Part shown: one piece after another, positions 17,899 to 26,670 of the stretch | How positions within the stretch are numbered: position 1 is the first letter of the stretch | Layout of the letters: each line of letters begins with the position of its first letter | Origin: Streptomyces sp. NBC_01198 | Lineage (GTDB): Bacteria; Actinomycetota; Actinomycetes; Streptomycetales; Streptomycetaceae | Direction of reading: 5' to 3' | Assembly: GCF_036010485.1 (NCBI RefSeq) | Contig: NZ_CP108568.1 | Span: forward strand, 2,192,001 to 2,256,000 | Length of the DNA stretch: 64,000 nt | Made by a program: the position numbers and the translations under genes | Notes under the pieces: generated by a model | Seen by the model: the letters and a program-made list of their open reading frames with translations, nothing else | Told to the model about the DNA's origin: nothing | Database searches by the model: none

Positions 17899-18103
17899 GG
17901 CGAATGCTCCCTGGTCGTCCGGATCATGGTGCTGTGTCGGGTGTCCACGCACTGAGACAGCACCCAGCTTAGTCGCAGGACTGCCGTATTCGACATACCC
18001 GGATCCCACCGACAACCGAATCGGTACCCAGAGGAGCTCCTGGCGACGAATTTCATCGTGAAAGGCTTGCGGGACCGTCGACCTCTCCTGCACAGTGGGG
18101 CGC
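17899..18103. promoter_or_regulatory. Divergent control region with palindromes
   Basis: 205 bp between the dehydrogenase and the Lrp-type gene. It contains TTTCA-TCG-TGAAA (18051-18063), a 13-nt perfect dyad of the size Lrp/AsnC proteins bind, the palindrome AGGAGCTCCT (18032-18041), and GGTGCTGT / ACAGCACC (17928-17935 and 17957-17964). The dyad 40 bp before the regulator start is the best candidate for autoregulation and control of the divergent gene. Confidence 0.4.
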
Positions 18104-18580
18104 GTGGCCACACGTGACATGAACGGCACCCCGCCGCCGATCGACGCGGTGTCGAAGGCGATCATCGAGCAGCTCCAGGAGGACGGCCGCCGCCCCTACG
18201 CGGCGATCGGCAAGGCCGTCGGCCTGTCGGAGGCCGCGGTGCGGCAGCGGGTGCAGAAACTGCTCGACCAGGGCGTTATGCAGATCGTCGCGGTGACCGA
18301 CCCGCTCACCGTGGGCTTCCGCCGGCAGGCGATGGTCGGCATCACCGTCGCGGGCGACATCGACCCGGTCGCGGAGGCGCTGGCGGCACTGGACGAGGTC
18401 GAGTACGTGGTGATCACCGCCGGCTCCTTCGACCTGCTCGCCGAGATCGTCTGCGAGGACGACGACCATCTGCTTGAGCTGATCAACAAGCGGATCCGCG
18501 CGCTGCCGGGCGTGCGCTCCACCGAGAGCTTCGTCTACCTCAAGCTCCGCAAGCAGACCTACACCTGGGGAACCAGATAG
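18104..18580 (+). CDS. Lrp/AsnC-family transcriptional regulator
   Basis: 158 residues. An N-terminal winged helix-turn-helix (about 10-60, IIEQLQEDGRRPYAAIGKAV, then SEAAVRQRVQKLLDQGV) is followed by an RAM/ActR ligand-binding domain (~70-155) of the Lrp type. Such proteins form octamers that sense amino acids. It is divergent from the aminobutyraldehyde dehydrogenase and 2 bp before the aminotransferase start, so it probably controls both in response to an amine or amino acid. The start is uncertain: GTG 18104 (weak GGGG upstream), GTG 18095 or ATG 18119. Confidence 0.9.
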   Translation: MATRDMNGTPPPIDAVSKAIIEQLQEDGRRPYAAIGKAVGLSEAAVRQRVQKLLDQGVMQIVAVTDPLTVGFRRQAMVGITVAGDIDPVAEALAALDEVEYVVITAGSFDLLAEIVCEDDDHLLELINKRIRALPGVRSTESFVYLKLRKQTYTWGTR

Positions 18581-18582
18581 CC

Positions 18583-19944
18583 ATGAGCGCAGACCTGTCG
18601 AAGACGGCGTACGACCACCTGTGGATGCACTTCACCCGGATGTCGGACTACGAGAACGCCCCGGTGCCGACCATCGTGCGCGGCGAGGGCACCTACATCT
18701 ACGACGACCACGGCAGGCGCTACATCGACGGGCTGTCCGGGCTCTTCGTGGTCAACGCCGGGCACGGGCGGCACGAGCTGGCCGAGACCGCCTACAAGCA
18801 GGCCCAGGAGCTGGCGTTCTTCCCCGTGTGGAGCTACGCGCACCCCAAGGCGGTGGAGCTGGCCGAGCGGCTCGCGCACTACGCGCCGGGCGACCTCAAC
18901 AAGGTCTTCTTCACCACCGGCGGCGGCGAGGCCGTCGAGACGGCGTGGAAGCTGGCGAAGCAGTATCACAAGCTGACCGGCAACCACACGAAGTACAAGG
19001 TCATCTCACGGGCCGTCGCCTACCACGGCACCCCGCAGGGCGCGCTGTCCATCACCGGGCTGCCGGCGCTCAAGGCGCCCTTCGAGCCGCTGGTGCCGGG
19101 CGCGCGCAAGGTGCCCAACACCAACATCTACCGGGCGACGATCCACGGCGACGACCCGGAGGCCTTCGGCCGCTGGGCGGCCGACCAGATCGAGCAGCAG
19201 ATCCTCTTCGAAGGCCCCGAGACCGTCGCCGCGATCTTCCTCGAACCGGTGCAGAACGCCGGCGGCTGCTTCCCGCCGCCGCCCGGCTACTTCCAGCGGG
19301 TCAGGGAGATCTGCGACACCTACGACGTGCTGCTGGTCTCGGACGAGGTGATCTGCGCCTTCGGCCGGCTCGGCACGATGTTCGGCTGCGAGAAGTTCGG
19401 CTACGTGCCGGACATGATCACCTGCGCCAAGGGCATGACGTCCGGCTACTCGCCGATCGGCGCGTGCATCATCTCCGACCGGCTAGCCGAACCCTTCTAC
19501 CGCGGCGGCAACACCTTCCTGCACGGCTACACCTTCGGCGGCCATCCGGTGTCGGCCGCGGTCGCGCTGACCAACCTCGACATCTTCGAGCGCGAGGGCC
19601 TCAACCAGCACGTGCTGGACCACGAGGCGGACTTCTTCGCCACCCTCGGCCGGCTGCGCGACTTGCCGATCGTCGGCGACGTCCGCGGCAACGGCTTCTT
19701 CTACGGCATCGAGCTGGTCAAGGACAAGGCCACCAAGGAGACCTTCACCGACGCCGAGACCGAGCGCGTCCTCTACGGCTTCCTGTCCAAGGCCCTCTAC
19801 GACAGCGGCCTGTACTGCCGCGCCGACGACCGGGGCGACCCGGTGGTCCAGCTGGCCCCGCCGCTGATCTCCGACCAGGCGCTCTTCGACGACATCGAGG
19901 GCATCCTGCGGACCGTGCTGACGGAGGCCTGGACGAAGCTGTGA
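18583..19944 (+). CDS. Class III aminotransferase (putrescine/omega-amino acid type)
   Basis: A 453-residue PLP-dependent omega-aminotransferase. VSDEVICAFGRLG carries the cofactor Asp254 and ITCAKGMTSGYSPIG the Schiff-base Lys283; GGGEAVETAWKLA forms the phosphate cup. The acceptor is probably pyruvate or 2-oxoglutarate. Next to an aminobutyraldehyde dehydrogenase and an Lrp regulator, the likely donor is putrescine, cadaverine or a related diamine, giving 4-aminobutanal. It begins 2 bp after the regulator's TAG stop and is certainly co-transcribed. This would give a transaminase route parallel to the flavin oxidase route at 8607. Confidence 0.88.
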   Translation: MSADLSKTAYDHLWMHFTRMSDYENAPVPTIVRGEGTYIYDDHGRRYIDGLSGLFVVNAGHGRHELAETAYKQAQELAFFPVWSYAHPKAVELAERLAHYAPGDLNKVFFTTGGGEAVETAWKLAKQYHKLTGNHTKYKVISRAVAYHGTPQGALSITGLPALKAPFEPLVPGARKVPNTNIYRATIHGDDPEAFGRWAADQIEQQILFEGPETVAAIFLEPVQNAGGCFPPPPGYFQRVREICDTYDVLLVSDEVICAFGRLGTMFGCEKFGYVPDMITCAKGMTSGYSPIGACIISDRLAEPFYRGGNTFLHGYTFGGHPVSAAVALTNLDIFEREGLNQHVLDHEADFFATLGRLRDLPIVGDVRGNGFFYGIELVKDKATKETFTDAETERVLYGFLSKALYDSGLYCRADDRGDPVVQLAPPLISDQALFDDIEGILRTVLTEAWTKL

Positions 19945-19979
19945 GGCCGCCGGGGCGGCCGGCCTGCAGTGCGGGACCC

Positions 19980-19998
19980 GGAGCCCGGCGCCGGCTCC
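19980..19998 (+). terminator. Hairpin after aminotransferase
   Basis: GGAGCC pairs with GGCTCC across 7 nt, 36 nt past the aminotransferase stop. Short stem, no U-run; a moderate candidate for ending the regulator-aminotransferase transcript. Confidence 0.4.
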
Positions 19999-20171
19999 GG
20001 CGACGTCCGCGGCGCGCTCACCCGTACGGACGGATCGGCGCGGCCGGCCGACGCGCCTGCGGGCGTACCAGGCCACCGCCTGCCTACGGTGCCGGGGAGT
20101 GACCGCCCACTCCCCGGCGTCGGCGACACACCGCCGCCCGCCGCCGGGGGGACGACTCGCGGAGGAACGGC

Positions 20172-20900
20172 ATGGTGGCACCGCCCGACAACGACGTGCT
20201 CTTCGCCCGCGCCCTGCGCCACTCCCACCGCGGCTCGCCGGCCCTGCTCGGCGTCACGGTCGGGGTGCGCGAAGGGGAGATCCTCGCAGTGGTCGGGCCG
20301 CGCGGCTCCGGCAAGACGACGCTGCTGCGCTGCCTGTCCGGGCAGCTGGTGCCCGACCAGGGCGAGGTGTGGTTCAACGGCGGTCCCGTCAACTCCCTGG
20401 CCGCCGCCTCCCGCGACCAGCTGCGCCGGGAGCGCTTCGGCTGGGTCGGCAGCGAACCGCAGCTGCTGCCCGAGCTGACCGCGTGGGAGAACGCGGCGCT
20501 GCCGCTGCTGATGCGCGGCGTCCGCTCGCGCGCAGCCCGCGCCAAGGCCATGGAATGGCTCGAGCGGCTCGACATCGGCGCCGCGGCGCGCAAGCACCCC
20601 GGCGCCATGCTCCAGTCGGAGCGGCAGCGGGTCGCGGTGGCCCGCGCCCTGGTCGCGGTGCCCGCGGTGGTCTTCGCCGACGACCCGGCGGCGCCGCTGC
20701 ACCGCGCCGACCGCGCCCAGGTGCTGCGCACCCTCGCCAGCGCGGCCCGCTCGCACGGCATGACGGTGGTGCTGGCCGGCACCGACCCGGACACCGCCGG
20801 CTACGCCGACCGCACCCTCACGCTGCGGGACGGCTGCCCCGACACCGCGGCGCACACGCACGACCGCGAGACGCCCGACCCTGCCCCGGCGAACGCATGA
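20172..20900 (+). CDS. ABC-type ATPase with degenerate catalytic motifs
   Basis: A 242-residue ABC ATPase fold. Walker A GPRGSGKT (43-50) and the Q-loop Gln97 are intact. The signature is LQSER (147-151) instead of LSGGQ, Walker B ends FADDP with Asp171 where the catalytic Glu belongs, and the H-loop region reads LAGTDPD with no His near 204. Hydrolysis is therefore doubtful, though ATP binding may remain. The overall pattern is of the LolD/MacB type that partners FtsX-like permeases, and the next gene encodes a membrane protein fitting that role. ATG 20172 has GGAGGAAC upstream. Substrate unknown. Confidence 0.8.
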   Translation: MVAPPDNDVLFARALRHSHRGSPALLGVTVGVREGEILAVVGPRGSGKTTLLRCLSGQLVPDQGEVWFNGGPVNSLAAASRDQLRRERFGWVGSEPQLLPELTAWENAALPLLMRGVRSRAARAKAMEWLERLDIGAAARKHPGAMLQSERQRVAVARALVAVPAVVFADDPAAPLHRADRAQVLRTLASAARSHGMTVVLAGTDPDTAGYADRTLTLRDGCPDTAAHTHDRETPDPAPANA

Positions 20901-20967
20901 CGCGCCCACAGCGCCAGGGCGTACCTGGCAGCGCGGCCCCCGCCCGTACCGGCGGACGGGGGACGTC

Positions 20968-22089
20968 GTGCTGAGCTGGCGGGTGGTGCGCGGGGCGCGG
21001 CTCGGCGCGATGGGCCGGTGGCTGACGGTGGTCGCCGCGGCTACCGGTACGGGACTGCTGCTGCTGTCGGCGCTCGGCTGGGCGCTGGGGCACACGCAGC
21101 CCGGCGCCGGGGCCGGAGTGCGCCTGGTGTGGTGCCTGCTGCCGGTCGCGGTGACCGTGCAGCTCGCGGCGGTGGTCGGCCGCGCCCAGCCGCTGGGGTG
21201 GCCGTGTTCCGGGCTCGCCGCGATGGGCCTCGGCAGGACCGCGACCGTACTGATCGGCGCCGCCGGCGCCGCGCTGGCCTGCGCCCTCGGCAGCGCCGTC
21301 GCCCTGCTGCTCTTCCTCTACCTGCGCGGCGACCTGGGCGGAGTGCCCTACGCGGGCTCCGCGTCGGGTCCGCTCGGCGCAGGCCACCGGCTGCCGGTCG
21401 CCGGCGCGGCCACGCTGCTTGCGCTGGTGCCGCTGGCCGCGGCCGGCGTCGTCGCGGCCGGCGTGTGGCAGCCGCGGGCGGCGAAGCCGGGCGCGGCGCC
21501 GGTGGGGCTGCCCTGGGGTGTCGCGCTGACCGCGGTCGGGCTCGCCGTGCAGGTGAGCGCGCCGCGCGGCGACACGCTGCCGCTGCCCAGCGGTCTCGGC
21601 TCGGTGTCGCCGGCGACGGCGGCCGGCTGGCTGGTCGCCTCGGTCGGCATGGTGGTCGCCGGGCCCGGCCTGGTGCACCTGTGCGGACGGCTGCTCGCCC
21701 TGCACCGGCCGGGCGCGCTGCGGCTGCTGGCCGGCCGGGCGCTCCAGCAGGAGGCGCGCAGGATCGGCCGCCCGCTCGGCCTGCTGTGCGCGACGGCGAC
21801 GGGCGCGGTGGCCACCTACGACCTGCAGAGCGGCGGCGGGCACCGGCTCGGGCCGCTGACAACCTTCGCCGCGGCCCTGATCGGCGTGTGCGTGCTGGCG
21901 ATCACCGGCACCGCGATGCTGGAGGCCAGGGGCGCCAGGGCGCGGTCCACCGCCGCGCTGCGGGACCTCGGGGCCTCGCCGGCCCTGCTGCGCGGTGCCG
22001 TCGCGCTGCGCGCCGGGGTGCTGCTCGCGGTCGCGATCCCGCTGACGGCCCTCGTCGCCGGGCTCGCGACGGTCCCGGCCACCCGGTGA
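20968..22089 (+). CDS. Membrane protein, FtsX-type permease partner
   Basis: 373 residues with roughly eight hydrophobic segments and short polar loops. It begins at GTG 20968 with a GGGGGA SD, 67 bp after the ABC ATPase. The C-terminus (ALRDLGASPALLRGAVALRAGVLLAVAIPL) has the feel of an FtsX/MacB permease cytosolic loop plus final helix, and MLEARGARARSTAALRDLGAS resembles the coupling region. There is no large extracytoplasmic domain, unlike MacB. Function unknown; the ATPase-permease pairing is inferred from order and these remnants. Confidence 0.7.
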   Translation: MLSWRVVRGARLGAMGRWLTVVAAATGTGLLLLSALGWALGHTQPGAGAGVRLVWCLLPVAVTVQLAAVVGRAQPLGWPCSGLAAMGLGRTATVLIGAAGAALACALGSAVALLLFLYLRGDLGGVPYAGSASGPLGAGHRLPVAGAATLLALVPLAAAGVVAAGVWQPRAAKPGAAPVGLPWGVALTAVGLAVQVSAPRGDTLPLPSGLGSVSPATAAGWLVASVGMVVAGPGLVHLCGRLLALHRPGALRLLAGRALQQEARRIGRPLGLLCATATGAVATYDLQSGGGHRLGPLTTFAAALIGVCVLAITGTAMLEARGARARSTAALRDLGASPALLRGAVALRAGVLLAVAIPLTALVAGLATVPATR

Positions 22090-22115
22090 ACAGGCCGGCG
22101 GGCTATCGTGCTGGC

Positions 22116-23228
22116 GTGCCTGCCGACGCCACTCCCCCGCCCGCCCGTGAGATCGAGACCCTGGAGGAATTCGACCGGGTCGCCCTGACGGGCTCCTTCG
22201 CCGGATACCGCCTCCAGGCCGTCGACCTGACGGACCGTACGTTCGCACTGCTGGTCGCCGACACCACCCAGGCGGTCTTCCTCGGCTGCCCGATGGAGCC
22301 GCAGGCGCTCGCCCACGTCAGGGCGGGGGGCGCGCTGGTCTTCCCGCCGGTCCCGCATCTGCCCTTCGACCCCTACCGGGCCACGCTCTACAGCCCCGCC
22401 GAGCTCTACGCGGATCTGGCCGGCGGCTACCCGCACACCCCGGACGCCCGGGCGTACGAGTGGTTCAAGGCGACCGCGGCCAGCGGGGACATACTCGCCT
22501 CGATGCTGCGCTCGATCCACGACGACGCCGTGACCGACGCCCTGGACGAGCACCTGGCGGACGCCCGGGTGGTCGGTGTGATGGGCGGCCACGCGATGAA
22601 GCGGGGCACCGACGCCTACGCGGGCGCGGCCCGACTCGGCCGGGCGCTGGCCCGCGACGGCCTGACGGTGGCCACCGGCGGCGGCCCCGGCGCGATGGAG
22701 GCGGCCAACTTCGGCGCCTACGCCGCACCCCACGACGACGTGATGCTCGGCAAGGCGCTGTCCGTGCTCGGCGGCGCCCCGTCCTTCCGGCCGTCGGTCG
22801 GCGCGTGGGCGCTGACCGCCTTCGAAGTACGCGAGCGCTGGCCCGAGGGCGGCACCTCGCTGGGCGTGCCGACCTGGTTCTACGGGCACGAGCCGCCGAA
22901 CGCCTTCGCCTCGCACGTGGCGAAGTTCTTCGCCAACGCCGTGCGCGAGGACACCCTGCTGGCCCGCTGCAACGTCGGCGTGGTCTTCCTGCCGGGCGCT
23001 GCGGGCACCGTCCAGGAGATCTTCGACGCGGCGACCCCGAACTACTACTCCTCGCGCGGCGAGCCCACCCCGATGGTGCTGGTGGACCGGGTGCACTGGA
23101 CCGAGCAGCTGCCCGCCTGGCCGCTGCTGAACGCGCTGGCCCGCGACCATCCGATGGCCTGGCGGGTGGCGCTGGTCGAGTCGGTGCACGAGGTCCCCGA
23201 CGCACTGGCCCGGCTGGCGGAGAAGTGA
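22116..23228 (+). CDS. LOG-family Rossmann-fold protein
   Basis: 370 residues. The C-terminal two thirds form the LOG (lysine decarboxylase-like / TIGR00730) Rossmann domain: VGVMGGHAMKRG, the nucleotide-binding GGGPGAMEAAN and the PGAAGTVQEIFDAA helix cap, equivalent to PGGxGTxxE with the middle GG changed. Family members hydrolyse nucleoside monophosphates to ribose-5-phosphate and base, including cytokinin activation, but this long form is not biochemically defined to my knowledge. The N-terminal ~130 residues are extra. Start GTG 22116, 26 bp after the membrane protein gene, possibly one operon. Confidence 0.82.
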   Translation: MPADATPPPAREIETLEEFDRVALTGSFAGYRLQAVDLTDRTFALLVADTTQAVFLGCPMEPQALAHVRAGGALVFPPVPHLPFDPYRATLYSPAELYADLAGGYPHTPDARAYEWFKATAASGDILASMLRSIHDDAVTDALDEHLADARVVGVMGGHAMKRGTDAYAGAARLGRALARDGLTVATGGGPGAMEAANFGAYAAPHDDVMLGKALSVLGGAPSFRPSVGAWALTAFEVRERWPEGGTSLGVPTWFYGHEPPNAFASHVAKFFANAVREDTLLARCNVGVVFLPGAAGTVQEIFDAATPNYYSSRGEPTPMVLVDRVHWTEQLPAWPLLNALARDHPMAWRVALVESVHEVPDALARLAEK

Positions 23229-23249
23229 GCCGGGGCGAGCCGGCCGCGG

Positions 23250-23729
23250 TCAGCCCGCAGTGGCCGCGGCGTCCTCCAGCTCCTTGATCACCAGCTTCTT
23301 CATGCCCATCATCGCCTGCACCGCGGCCTGCGCCCTGGCCGGATCGGCGTCGCTGATCAGTTCCTGGAGGCGCCGGGGGACGATCTGCCAGGACACCCCG
23401 TAGCGGTCCTTGAGCCACCCGCAGGGACCCTCCTCGCCGCCGTCCGCGGTCAGCGCGGTCCACAGGCGGTCGACCTCCTCCTGCGAACCGCAGTCGACGG
23501 ACAGCGACATGGCCTCGTTGAAGGTGAACTCGGGGCCGCCGTTCAGCGCCAGGAAGCGCTGCCCGGCCAGCTCGAACTCCACGATCATCACGCTGCCGGG
23601 GGTGCCGGGCCCGGCCTCGCCGTACCGCTGCTCGTGGACGATCCGCGAGTCGTCGAAGAGCGAGGTGTAGAAGGCAGCGGCCTCCTCCGCCTTGCCGTCG
23701 TACCAAAGGAAAGTGGTGATCTTCTGCAT
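23250..23729 (-). CDS. VOC-fold protein (PhnB-like)
   Basis: 159 residues of the glyoxalase/VOC superfamily, in the branch labelled 3-demethylubiquinone methyltransferase-like: starts QKITTFLWYDGKAEEAAAFY, with GPCGWLKDRYGVSWQIVP at about residue 100. The C-terminal MMGMKKLVIKELE helix is usual in this subgroup. Metal and substrate are unknown, and the inherited methyltransferase name is not a functional claim. ATG 23729 has GGGAG upstream. It converges with the LOG gene, with only 21 bp between stops. Confidence 0.85.
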   Translation of the reverse strand: MQKITTFLWYDGKAEEAAAFYTSLFDDSRIVHEQRYGEAGPGTPGSVMIVEFELAGQRFLALNGGPEFTFNEAMSLSVDCGSQEEVDRLWTALTADGGEEGPCGWLKDRYGVSWQIVPRRLQELISDADPARAQAAVQAMMGMKKLVIKELEDAAATAG

Positions 23730-23877
23730 GGTGGGGCTCCCGGATCTGGTCGGCCTTGAGGGCGTGGTTCGCGCCTCCAGCAGATAGGACGGTCGGGCGC
23801 GGCGAAACTCATCGGTGCCGTCCGGATGGTTTCGCGGCGGGGGGGAGCCGCCGTCGGGTGACGCGGCGGCGGCCCCG

Positions 23878-24942
23878 TCAGCCCGGCAGCACCACGACGT
23901 CCTCGGGGTCGAAGGTCACCCCGACCAGGGCGCCTTCCTGCGGCGCGGACCGCAGCGCGCACTCCGCCTCCAGCAGCGGCCCGTGCTCGGGCCGCAGCCG
24001 CACCGCGACATGGCCGCCGCGGAAGGTGCGGGCGACCACCTCGCAGCGCAGCCCGCCCTCGGCGGACAGCCGGACACCGGTAGGACGCACCAGCAGCCGG
24101 CAGGGGCCGTCGGGGGCGCCGGCCGGGGCGGGCAGCTTGCCCCAGTCGGTGACGGCGACGCCGCCGGTGACCACGGCGTCGGTGATGGTGTCGAAGCCGA
24201 GGAAGCGGGCGACGAACTCGTCGGCCGGGTGCTGCCAGACCTCCAGCGGCGTCCCGGTCTGGGCGATCCTGCCGTCCCGCATCAGCACCACCCGGTCGGC
24301 CATCGCGAAGGCCTCGCCCTGGTCGTGGGTGACGGCGAGCACCGTGGTGCCGAGCCGGCCGAAGAGCTGCCGCAGCTCAAGCACCAGGCGTTCGCGCAGC
24401 GACCGGTCGAGCTGGCCCAGCGGTTCGTCCAGCATCAGCAGCCGCGGTTCCGGCGCCAGCGCGCGGGCCAGCGCGACCCGCTGCTGCTCGCCGCCGGAGA
24501 GCGTGGCGACCGCCCGGGTCTGCGCGTCGGGCAGGCCGACCAGGTCGAGGAGTTCGGCCACCCGGCGCTGCCGCCGCTCGCGCGGCGCCTTGTGCATTCG
24601 CGGCCCGAAGCCCACGTTGCCGCCGACGTCACGCTGCGGGAAGAGCTGGTGGTCCTGGAACATCAGCCCGACCCCGCGCCGGTGCGCGGGCACCTCACGC
24701 TGGTCGGCGCCGTCGAGAAGCACCCGCCCGGCGTCCAGCGCGGTGAGCCCCGCGACGGCCCGCAGCAGGGTGGACTTGCCGCTGCCGCTGGGGCCGAGCA
24801 CGCTGACGATCTCGTGCTCGGCGACCTCCAGGTCCAGCGCGTCCAGCGCGGTGCGCCCCCCGAAGCGTACGGTCGCGGCGTCCAGGCACAGCAGCGCGTC
24901 CTGCGCCTCCGGTGTGGCGCCGGTGGTGGCCGGTGCGGTCAC
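23878..24942 (-). CDS. thiQ: Thiamine-type ABC transporter ATPase
   Basis: 354 residues. An intact ABC ATPase (Walker A GPSGSGKS at 50-57, signature LSGGEQQRVALARAL, Walker B LMLDEPLGQLD, H-loop VTHDQGEA) is followed by a C-terminal TOBE-type domain of ~110 residues, longer than enterobacterial ThiQ and closer to iron/spermidine-type ATPases. Start GTG 24942 overlaps the permease stop as GTGA. Its assignment to thiamine or a precursor rests on the TPP riboswitch heading the operon. Confidence 0.82.
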   Translation of the reverse strand: MTAPATTGATPEAQDALLCLDAATVRFGGRTALDALDLEVAEHEIVSVLGPSGSGKSTLLRAVAGLTALDAGRVLLDGADQREVPAHRRGVGLMFQDHQLFPQRDVGGNVGFGPRMHKAPRERRQRRVAELLDLVGLPDAQTRAVATLSGGEQQRVALARALAPEPRLLMLDEPLGQLDRSLRERLVLELRQLFGRLGTTVLAVTHDQGEAFAMADRVVLMRDGRIAQTGTPLEVWQHPADEFVARFLGFDTITDAVVTGGVAVTDWGKLPAPAGAPDGPCRLLVRPTGVRLSAEGGLRCEVVARTFRGGHVAVRLRPEHGPLLEAECALRSAPQEGALVGVTFDPEDVVVLPG

Positions 24943-26663
24943 AACTCCCCCGATCCGTTGGTGCGCAGCGCTTCGAGCAGCAGCAGCGAGGCGGCGCACA
25001 CCACCATCAAGACGGTGCTCAACGCCATCGCCTGGCCGTAGTTGAGCGGCCCTGCCCTGCCCAGCAGCCGGGCGACGGCGACCGGCAGCGTGGGGTCGTC
25101 GGGACGGGCGATGAAGACGGTGGCGCCGAACTCGCCCAGGGACACCGCGAAGGCGAAGCCCGCGGCGATCGCAACGGCCCGGGACACCAGCGGCAGTTCC
25201 ACCTCCCGCCAGACCCGCCACGGGGACGCGCCGAGCACCGCCGCGGCCTCCCGCAGCCGCTCGTCGACCGCCCGCAGCACCGGCAGCATCACCCGCACCA
25301 CGAAGGGCGCGCCGACCAGCGCCTGGGCGAGCGGCACCAGCAGCCACGAGTCCCGCAGGTCGAGCGGCGCTCTGTCGAGCGCGATCAGGAAGCCGAAGCC
25401 GATGGTCACCGCTGAGGTGCCCAGCGGCAGCATCAGCAGCGCGTCGAAGCCGCGCACCAGCCGCCCCGCCCGGCGCACCAGCACCGTGGCGGCCAGCCCG
25501 CCGACGGTGAGCGCGATGACGGTGGCGACGGCGGCGAAGCGCAGCGAGTTCCACAGCGTCTGCCAGGGCGCGACGCTGAAGGTGCCGCCGTCGGTGGACC
25601 CCAGCGCCCGGTAGAAGGCCAGGCCGTAGCCGCCGGGGGTGTCGAAGGAGCGGGTCACCAGCACACCGAGCGGCAGCACGATGAGCACGCCGATCACCGC
25701 GAGCACGCCGCCCAGCAGCGTGCGTTCCGCCGCTCCGCGCGGCCGGTGCGCGGTCAGGGCCGGGTCCACCAGCCGCAGCGCGGACTCCCGGCGCCGTACC
25801 GTCCAGGCATGCAGGGCGAGGATCGCCAGGACCGCGGCGAACTGCAGCAGGGTCAGCACGGCGGCGGTCGGCAGGTCGAAGACCTCCGCGGTCTGCCGGT
25901 AGATCTCCACTTCGAGGGTGGAGTACCGCGGGCCGCCGAGGATCTGGATCGTGCCGAAGGAGGTGAAGGTGAACAGGAAGACCATCAGGGCCGCCGCGGC
26001 CACCGACGGGGCGATCGCCGGCAGCGTCACCCGCCGCCAGGCGGCGAACCGGCCCGCCCCGAGCATCCGGGCGGCCTCCTCCTGCGCCGGGTCGAGCTGC
26101 GCCCACACCCCGCCGACGGTGCGGACCACCACGGCGTAGTTGAAGAAGACGTGGGCGATCAGGATCGCCCACGCGCTGGTGTCCAGCCGCAGCCCGAACA
26201 GCGAGTCGGTGAAGCCGCCTCGGCCGAGCAGCGCAAGGAACGCGGACCCCGCCACCACGGTCGGCAGCACGAAGGGCACGGTGACGATGGCGCGCAGCAG
26301 CCGCCGCCCGGGGAAGTCGAGCCGGGCGAAGGCGTAGGCGCCGGGCAGCGCGACCAGCAGCGTCAGCGCGGTCGACGCGGCCGCCTGCCAGCAGGTGAAC
26401 CACAGCACATGGCGGATCCCCGCGTCACCGAGGACGTCGGCGAACCGGCCGAACCGCCACCTGCCGCCCTGGTGCAGGCCGCGGGTGACGATCGCCGCCA
26501 CCGGATAGGCGAAGAAGGCGCCGAAGAACAGCAGCGGGAGCACGGCCAGCGCCGCGCGGACGCCGGCCCGGCGCCCGGCGGCGGTCCCGCGCGGGGTGCC
26601 GGGCCGGCCGGAGCCGGGCAGCTTGCCGGTGCCGCGGTCGTACGCCATCCGCAGCGCGCTCAC
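24939..26663 (-). CDS. thiP: Thiamine-type ABC transporter permease (fused pair)
   Basis: 574 residues with about twelve membrane helices in two homologous permease halves, the ThiP/FbpB arrangement. Each half has its own coupling loop: EEAARMLGAGRFAAWRRVTLP in the first and REAAAVLGASPWRVWREVELP in the second. One chain thus supplies the whole translocation channel. It starts 7 bp after the thiB stop and overlaps thiQ by 4 bp. Similar permeases also move Fe(III); the riboswitch decides for thiamine. Confidence 0.83.
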   Translation of the reverse strand: MSALRMAYDRGTGKLPGSGRPGTPRGTAAGRRAGVRAALAVLPLLFFGAFFAYPVAAIVTRGLHQGGRWRFGRFADVLGDAGIRHVLWFTCWQAAASTALTLLVALPGAYAFARLDFPGRRLLRAIVTVPFVLPTVVAGSAFLALLGRGGFTDSLFGLRLDTSAWAILIAHVFFNYAVVVRTVGGVWAQLDPAQEEAARMLGAGRFAAWRRVTLPAIAPSVAAAALMVFLFTFTSFGTIQILGGPRYSTLEVEIYRQTAEVFDLPTAAVLTLLQFAAVLAILALHAWTVRRRESALRLVDPALTAHRPRGAAERTLLGGVLAVIGVLIVLPLGVLVTRSFDTPGGYGLAFYRALGSTDGGTFSVAPWQTLWNSLRFAAVATVIALTVGGLAATVLVRRAGRLVRGFDALLMLPLGTSAVTIGFGFLIALDRAPLDLRDSWLLVPLAQALVGAPFVVRVMLPVLRAVDERLREAAAVLGASPWRVWREVELPLVSRAVAIAAGFAFAVSLGEFGATVFIARPDDPTLPVAVARLLGRAGPLNYGQAMALSTVLMVVCAASLLLLEALRTNGSGEL

Positions 26664-26670
26664 CCTGCGC

